Position numbers and translations under genes: made by a program | Part shown: piece after piece, positions 52,659 to 62,153 of the stretch | Numbering within the stretch: the stretch's first letter is position 1 | Layout: every line of letters starts with the position of its first letter | Notes under the pieces: model-generated | The model's database searches: none | Seen by the model: only the letters and a program-made list of their open reading frames with translations | Told to the model about the DNA's origin: nothing | DNA from: Lentinula raphanica | Lineage: Eukaryota > Basidiomycota > Agaricomycetes > Agaricales > Omphalotaceae | Length of the DNA: 64,000 nucleotides | Assembly (NCBI GenBank): GCA_027919835.1 | Contig: JANVFP010000009.1 | Location: 930,001 to 994,000 of the forward strand | Direction: 5' to 3'

Positions 52659-52703
52659 CTGTCCGTCTGTCCTTCCATCACTGAGCCTGAGGCAGCCCTC
52701 TCC

Positions 52704-52873
52704 ATTAGTTAAGATGCTAACTTGTTAGCATCAACGTCCAGCCGAACGGCAAGCAGGAGTATCGTTCAATCTGAAAATTTATTCGCTCGGTCATCTCTTT
52801 CTTCCCGACAACATCATCGTCGAACAGTCTCATTCTCTCGAACAGTTCCTCAATCCTTTAGTGAAGTTTCTTA
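52704..52873 (+). repeat. split direct repeat A1 of the Ngaro-like element
   Basis: Starts ATTAGTTAAGATGCTAAC and ends GTGAAGTTTCTTA. Near its tip (52713-52732) is the perfect palindrome GATGCTAACTTGTTAGCATC, 9 bp arms around TT. The first gag-like ATG is 20 bp past its end. Confidence 0.88.
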
Positions 52874-52892
52874 TACAAATACACTCTGAATA

Positions 52893-54634
52893 ATGACTAT
52901 CATTGGACCCTCAGGACCTAGCAATGGACCAGCACCGAGTCTAGGTGCAGGCATTTTTGCTCACACAGGACTCAATATGGGTGGAGACGGCAGCAGCCAA
53001 CCCAGTGGCTCGACAGGGCAAGGATTAGGCACTACCACTAGTGCTGGAACTAGTTCTGGGAGCGACAGCAATGGTGTAGCGGGTGAAAGTCACCAATCTC
53101 AGCCTCAAGGTACCCAGAATACACAGAACGAAGGCGCTCAAAACGAGGGTGGGAACACTGGCCCAACAAGTGACGACGCGAGGAAAGCAGCCGAAATAGA
53201 GCTCAAGGAACTCTAGCATCGAATTGCTGAAATTCAAGGCGCTTTGGCCATCAACCCGACAAACCAGCTTTTCGTGGAGAATCCAGCTCCAGCTCCTCAG
53301 CCCATCCTTCCCAAACCCTCTAGCCCTCCGAAGAAGCAAGGAATCAAGGTTCCGCAGCTACCAGAGATGATTGAAGGTCATAAAGCCTCTCCTTTATCCT
53401 TACGTGAGTGTTTCTTATCCTTATTATCTCTACTGCAGTTTGGTAGATCACCCAAATGGAACTGTATTGTGGTCACTTATGTGTGGTGAATGCGAGTCGA
53501 TACTATGCCCATATGGGGTAGTCTTTGGTGCAGAGTGCTTTAGTGAAACTGCCAGCAAACAGTCCTTTTGTCAGAGACACGCCCCAAATTTTTGGGCTCG
53601 GTGTTGTCATCACGGTGGCTAGAGGCCCGTGACGTGTTTGTTCGAGTGCAGAGCGATAGGCTCTTCGTCATATCACTAGGATGCTAAGCTAAAGGCCTGC
53701 ACCATCCAGTGGATTTGCTTAGTGGTGTTACGGGGTGTATTGGCTACCGAGGCTGTTTTCGGAGCCAGACACTGACATCTTCATACCGCTAGCCCCACCC
53801 AAAAGAGTAGACGACGCGTGTAGACTCTTCGAATATGTGCCATACACGGCTTTATCTCAGGCGGCACGTATCAAGGCGGCCAATGGCGAGCAGGAGGTTT
53901 CTCTGACACCCGGAGGTGGTCTGACCATAAAAGGCCTGGACCGCAAGAATGAAACCAACATTTCAGAACTCGACTGGATGCAGGCAGCCGAAACGGTGGC
54001 AGAAAGGATTCGCCTCTACCACGGAGACAGACGGGCTGATGCCCTGCTACGGCACAACAAACTAGTTCTGAAACTAGGTGCCAAGCACGGTTGGCACAGA
54101 GCTCTCGAATATGACATTGGCCAAAGAGAGCTCTGGGCAGCGGATCCGACCCACGACATTGGATCACTGGACAGTGAAGCCTTCATGCTACTAGCGTCGC
54201 ATCAACCGGTTAGCCAGCCCTTTCGTAACCAAGCCCCTTCCTTTCAGTCTTCTTCAGTCCAACTCCCCCCTTTCCAGTCCTCTCAATCATCCAACCAGTC
54301 AACCTAGCCACGTCGTAATGATAGGCAGTCAGCTAGCTCCTTTCGCAAGAGACCGAGGGAAGCGGAGGAACCACGATGCTTTCGGTGCGGATTCCCAGGA
54401 CATTTGCCCAGCGGATGCGAGGCCACGTCAACGGCAGCGAAGAGACCTCCAGCGGCACTGGAAACAGGTACACATAGCAAGAACACACTCGTCGATAGCA
54501 CAGGAAGGCAGTACTGCTTCAACTGGGCCAGGCACTCAGACTGCCTCTTCAAAACTGCGTGCATCAACCTCCATTCCTGTAGCATCTGCAACATCTCTTC
54601 ACACGGAGCTTCAAGGTGCAATTTTGCAGCCTGA
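52893..54634 (+). pseudogene. gag-like gene of the Ngaro-like element, interrupted
   Basis: Starts MTIIGPSGPSNGP just after A1. A Gly/Ser/Thr-rich N-terminus is followed by an in-frame TAG at 53214-53216 and then by continuing coding-like sequence (HRIAEIQGALAINPTNQLFV). The region 53400-53735 is unclear and includes a plausible GTGAGT donor. The frame resumes in 53735-54307 (FIPLAPPKRVDDACRLFEYV, MQAAETVAERIRLYHGDRRA), with a second in-frame TAG at 54305-54307. Then come a CX2CX4HX4C zinc knuckle (CFRCGFPGHLPSGC) and a second Cys/His cluster (CINLHSCSICNISSHGASRC), ending at 54634. The protein would bind and package element RNA. Confidence 0.75.
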
Positions 54635-54639
54635 CCCGA

Positions 54640-56329
54640 GGGCCGTCGTGACACCGCTCCTCCCAGACAAGATTGAGCAACTGCTGAAGTCGTTAGGATT
54701 AGCAGAGGACTGGGTGGATGTAGTAGATGGAATTAGAAACGGTTTCGACATCGGAGTGAGAGATAAGCCACAACATTTGATTTTATTTCAAGAATCACAG
54801 TTCGGTTTCATTAGATTCAGCATTCATTTCAAAGTACATATTAGACGAACAAACTGCGGGACATTATTCAAGAGGATACACTCCTTCAGAGCTCGAGCAG
54901 ATCATTGGACCCTTCCGCATGTCACCATTAGGTTTAGTTCCCAAACCGAACTCATCGAAGTTACGAATGGTTCAAGACATGTCATTTCCGCGCGACAACG
55001 AGTGGATCCCATCAGTAAACTCCGAGATAGATTCAGACAAGTTTCCCACAGCCTGGGGAACCTTCGAGCAGACAAGCAAACTGATACTCTCACTCCCACC
55101 GGGAAGTGTAGCAGCAACCTTCGACATATCTGCAGCTTACCGCATAACCCCGACGAAGCCCGAGCAGCAATTCGCTCTGTGTGTGCTGTGGGAGGACCTG
55201 GTTTACGTCGACAGGGCGGTAATGTTTGGGTTAGCCTCCAGCGCTGGGGTGTTTGGCTCAGTAGCAGATATGCTAGTAGCGATTTACACCGCACTAGGCA
55301 TGGGCCCGCTATTGAAGTGGGTGGACGACTTCTTCGTGATAAGGTTACCGCAGCACACATGGACGGAAGAAGAATTCATAGAAGTAACGGCAGCTATTGG
55401 AGTGCCGTGGAGTCTAGAAAGCTACGGCGCTTCGCCTCGGTCCAACGGTACACAGGCTTCGACTGGGATTTAGAGCTCAAGACCGTGTCCTTACCACCAG
55501 AGAAGGTCACCAAGGTTCTGGTGCTGCTAGAGGAGTGGAGCAAGCCAGACATTTGTGTCCTAGCTTCCGAAGCAGCCAGCCTGCATGGCAAGCTGGTCCA
55601 TATTTCAAGTATTTTCAAGCTAATCCGCCCGTTCCTCTGGTCTATCTCTCTGTTTGCCAACTCGTTTCAACTTTCAATCAGCGCACATCCGGCAGGCCCC
55701 AACCAGTGCGGTAACCAAGGACATTTCTTGGATTCAGTATATCATCCAGGTGTCGCCGAAGAGCATTCCATTGTTGCCCCCGGATCCAGTCGATGTGCAG
55801 TGGTGGGGAGACGCAAGCTCATCATATGGAGTTGGGGTTGTCATCGGCCAATTCTACGCCTACTGGAAGTATGCGCCAGGCTTCAAAGTAGGACCGAAGC
55901 AGGAATTCGACATTGGGTGGGCAGAGGCTGTAGCGGTGGAAATGGGTATCAGGTTGGCCATCCACACATCGTCGCTAGAGAGAGGCATGCAGTCCCCATC
56001 TGTGTAATCCGTTAGTGCGACAGCTGACCGACCCATTATTTCCAGGTCTTTACTACCGAGTGCGGTCAGACAACTCCGGGATAGTCCATGTGGTCAACAA
56101 AGGACGCTCCCGAAGCAGAGAGACCAACAAGATCCTGAAGTCCCTTTACAAGCTTCAAGGTCAGCAAGGGATTCGGCTGGTAACGGAATATGTAGCCTCA
56201 CGCGACAATATTTCGGACGCTCTTTCGAGGGGAGACATCCTGACTTTTCTCAAAGGCTTTCCCATGGCGAAGACAAGAGTTTTTGTCGACCTCCCGAACC
56301 ATCTCCAAGACAAGCTAGTGTGTGGATGA
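54640..56329 (+). pseudogene. reverse transcriptase / RNase H gene of the Ngaro-like element, frameshifted
   Basis: RT motifs are GPFRMSPLGLVPKPNSSKLR, VQDMSFPRDNEW, AATFDISAAYRITPTKPEQQ, RAVMFGLASSAGVFGSVADM and the catalytic LLKWVDDFFVIR. A connection region (QRYTGFDWDLELKTVSLP) and an RNase H region (VQWWGDASSSYGVGVVIG, FDIGWAEAVAVEMGIRL, VRSDNSGIVHVVNKGRSRSR, VASRDNISDALSRG) follow. The reading frame changes near 54785, 55425, 55660 and 56010, so no full-length product can be made. The last frame stops at 56327-56329, overlapping the next start. Confidence 0.85.
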
Positions 56330-57537
56330 TGCGCACAGACAGGCCCACTATCGAGCCAGCACTGATCCAGACACCAGGGCAGTTGAAGCTCTTACCATCC
56401 CCGCTTAGACCCAACTGCCAGGCGGGGCAACGTATCTTCCAATGGGTAGGAGTGAACACTCCACCGCCGCAGGTCATCGACAATCCAGTGATTCGCTTGC
56501 TGTCAAATTTTGCCGCAGAGAACTCGCTTCACGACACGAAGAGCTATGGAGCCGGTCTAAGAAAGTTTTATATTTTCTGTGACATATTCTCCATCAGAGA
56601 AGCAGAGAGACTGCCAGCCTCTTTTGCTGTTCTACACTCCTTTGCGATCTGGGCAGCCACCAATCCAGAGTTTCTCCCACCCAGTTTAGCAGCATCTACT
56701 CCTTTCGAACCAGTGGCTGTGAGTACCGTGAGGTCTTACCTAGCTGGCATCTGAGCCTGGCATTTCACTCAAGGCTGGCCAGACCCTCTCTCAGACAATG
56801 ACCACGAGAGAATCAATTTCTCACTCAGAGGCCTTCTCAAAGCCTGCGGTCCTCGCAAGAAGCCACTGCGCCCTCCGGTCACACCAGGAATGTTATGGGC
56901 CTTGAAGAGTACACTCAATTTAGATGATCCATTTGACGCATGTGTGTGGGCGATGGCGACAGCAGCCTTCTGGGGGATGATGAGGTTTGGGGAGGTGTCG
57001 GTGAAGTCTAGAACAGATTTTGATCCATCAAAACACCTAAGGAGGTGTGACGCGAATTTCGGCAAGGACCTAGACGGAGTGGAATATATCAAGCTGGACT
57101 TACGGTCAGCCAAGACAGCGAAGAATGGCGAGATCCAGAATATAGTCTTAACGGGAGGAGGAGGCCTCAGCGCGATTGACGCACTGAGAAATCTTGCCAA
57201 AGTGGTTCCCGCTGGCCCACTGGATCCGATGTTCTCATGGAGAGACAGGAATGGGGAGATCCGGCCTATGGTCAAAGTCAGAGCACTGGAAAGGATAAAT
57301 AGTGTCATCAGTGCTTGGGGCTGGGGTACAGCATTCGGTCACTCCTTTCGGATTGGAGGAGCCTCTCACTATCTAGCAATGAAGGTTGATCCAGAAATAG
57401 TAAGGTTGGCTGGTAGATGGAAGTCTTTAGCCTACGAGGCATATATCAGAGCCTTCGAGCAAATAGCATCAAGGCATTTAGGACCGGCAACTCAAGCAGC
57501 AGCCAGACAGCCAAGTTCCACTGGGTTGGGGGTGTGA
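56326..57537 (+). pseudogene. tyrosine recombinase gene of the Ngaro-like element, one nonsense codon
   Basis: The ATG at 56326 (or 56329) overlaps the RT stop in ATGATG. The N-terminal SAM-like half ends VSTVRSYLAGI, then TGA at 56752-56754, then AWHFTQGWPDPLSDNDHERI continues in the same frame. The catalytic domain has Arg in FWGMMRFGEVSVKSRTDF, HSFRIGGASHYLA (His-x-x-Arg), LAGRWKSLAYEAYIRAFEQI with the second box and Tyr. The R...HxxR...Y set is preserved. Product: integrates the circular DNA copy by site-specific strand exchange. Only the single TGA spoils the frame. Confidence 0.87.
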
Positions 57538-57573
57538 CGCTAGAGGCGCCACAGGGTGTAACTTGATGGGTAG

Positions 57574-57693
57574 CGGCGTTACTCTAGCGCTTAACCGAGC
57601 TTCCGCTCGGCACCCCCCCAACCTACAGGTTTGCTCTGTGCTCGTCTCTGATTCCGCATCCGCATTCTACGGTGAGCGTTAGATGAGGCTGGA
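57574..57693 (+). repeat. split direct repeat B1
   Basis: Starts CGGCGTTACTCTAGCGC and ends GTTAGATGAGGCTGGA. It contains the palindrome CCGAGCTTCCGCTCGG (57595-57610). It directly abuts A2. Confidence 0.87.
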
Positions 57694-57863
57694 ATTAGTT
57701 AAGATGCTAACTTGTTAGCATCAACGTCCAGCCGAACGGCAAGCGGGAGTATCGTTCAATCTGAAAATTTATTCGCTCGGTCATCTCTTTCTTCCCGACA
57801 ACATCATCGTCGAACAGTCTCATTCTCTCGAACAGTTCCTCAATCCTTTAGTGAAGTTTCTTA
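57694..57863 (+). repeat. split direct repeat A2
   Basis: A copy of A1 with about one difference (CAAGCGGGAG for CAAGCAGGAG). The palindrome GATGCTAACTTGTTAGCATC is at 57703-57722. Confidence 0.88.
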
Positions 57864-58034
57864 CCCACCCACTACCACCCTTATTGGGGATAAAACAGGC
57901 TTTATTGGTAGCTTACAGTTTTGTTTAAGATATAATGCAGTAATCTTTTGTTGGTTCAGATAAGCAATAATTAGTTGGAGTTGGGTTTCATAGAACGAGG
58001 ATTCAGAGCAAACTAGCAGAGCCCGCCCTCCCGG

Positions 58035-58154
58035 CGGCGTTACTCTAGCGCTTAACCGAGCTTCCGCTCGGCACCCCCCCAACCTACAGGTTTGCTCTGT
58101 GCTCGTCTCTGATTCCGCATCCGCATTCTACGGTGAGCGTTAGATGAGGCTGGA
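58035..58154 (+). repeat. split direct repeat B2, right end of the Ngaro-like element
   Basis: A copy of B1 over 120 bp. After GGCTGGA the flanking sequence TCAGCCTCTCC begins, which is the element/host boundary inferred from where B1 meets A2. Confidence 0.87.
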
Positions 58155-58474
58155 TCAGCCTCTCCTCCTCCTCCTTTTGAGAACCGTGTGACAGCGTGTG
58201 ACATGTTTTGCTATGACTTACTACCAGCTCCTACTAAAACCTACTGAGGCCTATTGACCGATCCAGTCATTTCAAACCGTCGAATTCTTCAAACACAGTG
58301 GCAAAGGACGCGACTTCCTCGTCTACAAAATTCACAAGTTCCGTCATCTCGTTCATTCTCTTTGACTCCGTACTTAGTACGTTTGGTGTGTGGCACGCCG
58401 GTAGGGGCTGTAGTTTTCCGAGTCAGTATCCTCGAAGGTATCGAGGAAACAACCTGAGAAGACGTTGAGAAATT

Positions 58475-58530
58475 AGAATGTCGAGGGATCAGCGAGTATG
58501 TTCTGTATCATCGATTCGAACGAGGAAGTA
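58475..58530. repeat. second copy of the 56 bp block
   Basis: AGAATGTCGAGGGATCAGCG to AACGAGGAAGTA, partner of 50661-50716. An adjacent plus frame (PVQEMIERLQDDLANDRYMN, 58629-58771) looks protein-like and may belong to the same relic region. Confidence 0.6.
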
Positions 58531-58977
58531 TTACCTGTAGAACTATGCAAACACCAGTACGATCTACGCATATTCGTCAGCATGAGCAAGTGACACGGGT
58601 CGAGATTTAAAAACTTATTCTCACTTTCCGGTTCAAGAGATGATAGAACGACTGCAAGACGACTTGGCAAATGACCGCTATATGAATAACGCTGCCTACG
58701 ACACGTCGAAACACCCATCGATCCGTTGGAGAAAGGTACACTGCGGTATGGAAATTTTATGATTAATGAGAAGATGAAATTGAGAATCTACTCGAAGTCC
58801 GAATATGTGTGATCCCAAAGATCAAAACCTGGGCGAGTGCTTATATTGTCCAACCCGGGCTCGTAGAAGTTCATTTCTTTGGTCTGGCGGTATAGTAGAG
58901 CAGGTTGAGTTCGGGGTAGAACAAACGAAGAAGCAGCAGGAAGTACTGACTGGGAGACAAGTTTGGGACCTTCGGTC

Positions 58978-59490
58978 GAAGATGCTCGACCTTCTACCTC
59001 ATCCTAGACGAGAAGTTTTCCTGTCAAAGCGTTGTGTCAAACTCGAGGCTTTCCTACGAGTAATGATTAATGTTGTCCTGAAAGTGTATCGAAGCAGCAA
59101 GTAGCAGGGAGGGAACTTCAATATCATAGCATTGGCTTCAGCATTGGTAACATCGCTCTTGTCCTGTGACTTGAGAGATTCTGTCAGAATGATATAGTCG
59201 TTCATCGTAGTCTCTACTTGCTGTTTGAACTCGGTCTAGAAGAGTACTTGCCAGTCGTTTTGCCAAGACTAGTAATAGGTGAGGTACCTACACTGGTTCT
59301 ACAGCAATGCTCTTCCACCAAGGAATGTCTTCCTCTAATTCCCTGTGGGGTTTACTAATGGCACCCGAGCCAACCACCAGATGACATGATTTCGTAGCGA
59401 ATGGTTCGATCTTGGACAATCTCGCGAGCTTAGCTGGACCATGTAAAATGAGACTCGAATTCCTGAAGCGCGCGATTCCTAGTGCCAAAA
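58978..59490 (-). CDS. possible two-exon gene or gene relic, unknown
   Basis: On the minus strand an open segment (ARLSKIEPFATKSCHLVVGS, then KPHRELEEDIPWWKSIAVEP) meets a GTAGGT donor near 59290. A TAG acceptor near 59236 continues as TEFKQQVETTMNDYIILTES then LKSQDKSDVTNAEANAMILK, with stop near 58978. The protein-like composition and the splice signals support a real exon pair, but no start was found with confidence and I recognise no family. It may be a fragment of a larger lost gene. Confidence 0.35.
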
Positions 59491-59584
59491 ACCAGAGTCA
59501 CAGGAAGAGAGTTTTCCAAATGTTTTTGAGTCCAAATATCATGATACAAAGGCCGTATAAGATGTAGGTATCATCCAGACGATC

Positions 59585-59951
59585 CTACACGTAAACTCCC
59601 ACTGTGCAGAAGAGTGCCACGACTCCGAAACCACCGAGTATACTGGCAGTGATTGCCAAGGGTATTTCCTTTCCAGGTATTGTGGTTTTTGGGATGCTAA
59701 TCATACGGAACGACGTTGGGTGAGTTGAAGGGACTTTCTTGAAGGAGAACTTACGTGGAAATGTAGAAAGCTAGAGTGAAAGTTGATGCTAGGAGGATGA
59801 GGGCGATGTATGGAAGGAGTGCGACGCTGATGAGGGGCTGAAATGGTGGTAAAGAGTTGTGTAAAGCCTATAAGCGTAGTGTTGAGAGCATTGTTCAGCA
59901 GAAAAGGGTAAAAAATGACAAAAAGACCTTCATAGAATCATACTCTGACAT
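59585..59951 (-). CDS. OST5: oligosaccharyltransferase subunit Ost5 (TMEM258)
   Basis: Three small exons (59951-59928, 59867-59755, 59696-59585) give 82 residues: MSEYDSMKALHNSLPPFQPL, then helix ISVALLPYIALILLASTFTL, a loop with KTTIPGKE, and helix LAITASILGGFGVVALFCTV ending GVYV. Length, two helices and the terminal GVYV match yeast Ost5 and human TMEM258. The subunit sits in the ER membrane with Stt3/Ost1 in the complex that transfers glycans to Asn. Introns are 60 and 58 bp with normal borders. It is easily missed because each exon is short. It pairs functionally with DPM1 in this window. Confidence 0.88.
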
Positions 59952-60250
59952 GGTTGTAACCAAGTTGTAACTGGTAGCCGAGGACGTGGCGAAGCGCGCA
60001 GCCCAAAAATTGCTGACGTATGAATAATACTGTGGGAAAATGGACCCAGCCAACCCGAGCGAGTGACGCATTTGTGAAAAACCACTTCTTTCCTCGACCA
60101 CAACTTGCTCTTGGATCTTATTCTATTTTTCTACTTGTAACGTCTAAATCTTCACTGTGAGTTCCTCTCTAGCGTTCTATCTCTCGCTAGCTGACTTTTT
60201 CCTCGCTTTTTTCCCTTCCCCCAATCGTTGTTGTTGGTCGTTTCTCCCAG
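59952..60250. promoter_or_regulatory. divergent promoter region shared by OST5 and YOP1
   Basis: The two start codons are 299 bp apart and face away. The right half is pyrimidine-rich (TTTTTCCTCGCTTTTTTCCC), typical of strong fungal promoters near the start site of a well expressed gene. No TATA box is evident on either side. Shared control is inferred from layout only. Confidence 0.5.
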
Positions 60251-61026
60251 ATGAGCGCCGCCCAGCACCCCATGGTCGTTCAGGCCCAAAACAAGGCTGT
60301 CTACTATCATGACCAGCTCGATAAAGAGGTATGTGGCCCGTTTCCTATCTCTCTTGTCTCCTCCTCTGTCTCATGTTTGGCTTATCTCCCGCAACGCGTT
60401 CGTTGACACCCACCTACCCACAGCTCACGAAATACCCTGTGCTCATGAATTTCGAACAACGCACGCAAATCCCGAAAACATACGCTGTCCTCGGCGCTAG
60501 TCTCTTGGTCGTCATTCTCCACATGTTCAACCCTCTTGCCGCACCTGTCTCCAACCTCGTCGGCTGGGCCTTACCCGCCTACCTCTCATTTAAGGCTGTC
60601 GAAACACAAACGACGACGGACGATGTCCAGTGGCTGACATACTGGGTCGTGTTCGGTTTCTTCAACTTCCTCGAAAGCTTTGCCCTACGTCTCGTGCTCT
60701 ACTACGTCCCATGGTACTTTGCCTTCAAGACCCTGTTCATCCTCTGGCTCCAGCTGCCTTACTTCCGCGTGAGTATTGCCTCTCTCTCTCGCCTAAGGGC
60801 TTCTTGCCTCATTTCTACCTCGTTCTGGGTCCCCTTCCCTCGGGCCCAATTTGTGTTGTCGTGTGCCCGCGCCAATGAAAACATTTACTTACGTCATTTT
60901 CTTTTCCGAATCTAGGGCGCTCAAGTCACCTACTTTGCTGTGTTAAAGCCTGTTCTCGCCAACATTAGCAATTCTGCTGTCGTGAAGCAAACTGAGGCGA
61001 GTGCTGCTGCTGGTGCTTCCGAGTGA
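60251..61026 (+). CDS. YOP1: ER membrane-shaping protein Yop1 (REEP5/TB2/DP1/HVA22 family)
   Basis: Exons 60251-60328, 60424-60768 and 60916-61026 give 177 residues. An N-terminal amphipathic stretch (VYYHDQLDKELTKYPVLMNF) is followed by a first hydrophobic hairpin (KTYAVLGASLLVVILHMFNP). The TB2/DP1 core follows: PAYLSFKAVETQTTTDDVQW, LTYWVVFGFFNFLESFALRL, YYVPWYFAFKTLFILWLQLP. The C-terminal helix is GAQVTYFAVLKPVLANISN. The length is typical (yeast Yop1 has 180 residues). It curves ER tubules together with reticulons. The start ATG is the first codon after a CAG that could end a 5' UTR intron. Confidence 0.95.
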
Positions 61027-61963
61027 TTGTGTTTCGGAAGGGGAAGGCACCCAAGCCGGAGGAGTATATTTCCTTCGCGGTGCTTCACCAGTCGTATGCC
61101 AGTCGTATGCACCTCCTGTGTCATAGAAGAAGGACATCGTTTACCTATACTCTTTTGTCCCCCCACTATTATTTCATCTCTGTTTCTCTCTCTCTCCCAC
61201 TGGTTCAATTTGCGTGCGTTTGATTCAGTACAGGTGGTATAGTCGACTCACTACACGATACAACGGTGTGTACCTGATGGAAAATTACTATGCCTCTTGC
61301 CGTTATCCTTCGAGACCGGGGTTGATCATTTTGCTTGTCATAACAACAGGGTATGTACTTACTGAGTTGACGGACCAGTTCAACGCTGCTGAACTTTCAC
61401 CTGAGTCTGGATGGAAGTTTCCTGAACTTAAGTACCTGAACTTTGAAGTGTCCTACGTACTTCGCCACCGTCAAATTGCATGAGCGCTTATAGCTATTCC
61501 CACGCTGCACAATCGCTACAATTTTTCATTTCCAAGCGCCAATTCTTTCCAACTTGTACACATCCACTTCATCTACGTCCGTCGTTTCCTACATCGTTTC
61601 CCCAACGGTCGAACGACAGGATGAAGTCACTTTCCTCTTCTCTAGAGTGATGACATCCGCTAAACAAAGGCGGGTGGGACACTCGATGCGATGATGAGGT
61701 GGTTTTGTGTGTTAGAGCGACTGTGGGGATGTATGTGTTCCTGTCGACGCCGGGGATTGTTCACTCTGTGTGTGTTTTTTTTTTCGAGAATTGCAGAGAA
61801 TTAGGCGGTGTCGGACATACTTATGTGTACTGTAGTAATTGGACAGTGTAGGATGTTGAGATAGGATCTTTGTTCAACCCGAATTGCACTGTTTACACAA
61901 CCTACTACTACTAGTACTACTGCCAAGTAACACTCTGTTCATGCCACTGTACAACCGTCCCCA
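61027..61963. other. convergent spacer between YOP1 and the adrenodoxin reductase gene
   Basis: About 0.9 kb holding the 3' flanks of two convergent genes. It includes pyrimidine tracts (TCTCTCTCTCTCCC) and a T-run at 61770. No frame above 92 residues and no recognised gene. Confidence 0.5.
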
Positions 61964-62118
61964 CTACGATTCAACCACCGCAGCATGCTGTCTCTTCTCA
62001 GCTAAAAACCGTCTGGCCTCATCCCAATCCATACGCTCCCTCTCCTTCCCTTGTACCGAAGCCCTCCGTCGTTCTTCTGCGTCAACGAGAAGCCAATCTT
62101 CATACGTCGTCTTGTCTA

Positions 62119-62153
<35 letters not shown>

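Larger units (their letters stand above)
50271..52703. other. gene-poor region before the Ngaro-like element
   Basis: No recognised gene. A minus-strand frame at 51481-51888 (135 residues, SPSPTTTPSKTIEILANN, Ser/Thr/Asn-rich) is possible but unsupported. A plus frame at 50630-50830 (EDVQNVEGLASMFCIIESNE) contains a 56 bp block repeated at 58475. A hairpin lies at 52621-52658. Segment 52148-52260 has several GTCC/GGAC runs and a near-palindrome GCGTGTCGGACACGC. Confidence 0.5.
52704..58154 (+). mobile_element. Ngaro-like tyrosine-recombinase (DIRS order) retrotransposon with split direct repeats, degraded
   Basis: The layout is A1 (52704-52873), internal genes, B1 (57574-57693), A2 (57694-57863), B2 (58035-58154). 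A1/A2 are 170 bp direct repeats with about one mismatch; B1/B2 are 120 bp repeats with no mismatch seen. This split-direct-repeat pattern, with gag-like, reverse transcriptase/RNase H and tyrosine recombinase regions in order and no integrase, is that of Ngaro elements known from basidiomycetes. No target duplication is expected for this mechanism. Internal genes carry stops and frameshifts. The near identity of A and B copies suggests a fairly recent insertion despite the coding damage. A 171 bp segment separates A2 from B2. Confidence 0.9.

Noticed and set aside
54318..56015. A single 565-residue open frame through the Ngaro-like element
   Set aside because: Most of it is an out-of-frame shadow. 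Real RT motifs are in another frame up to about 55425, and only the short QRYTGFDWDL segment and its neighbours belong to this frame.
62128..62152. GATGATGAT microsatellite as an independent repeat element
   Set aside because: It lies inside the adrenodoxin reductase gene and simply encodes a Ser run on the minus strand.
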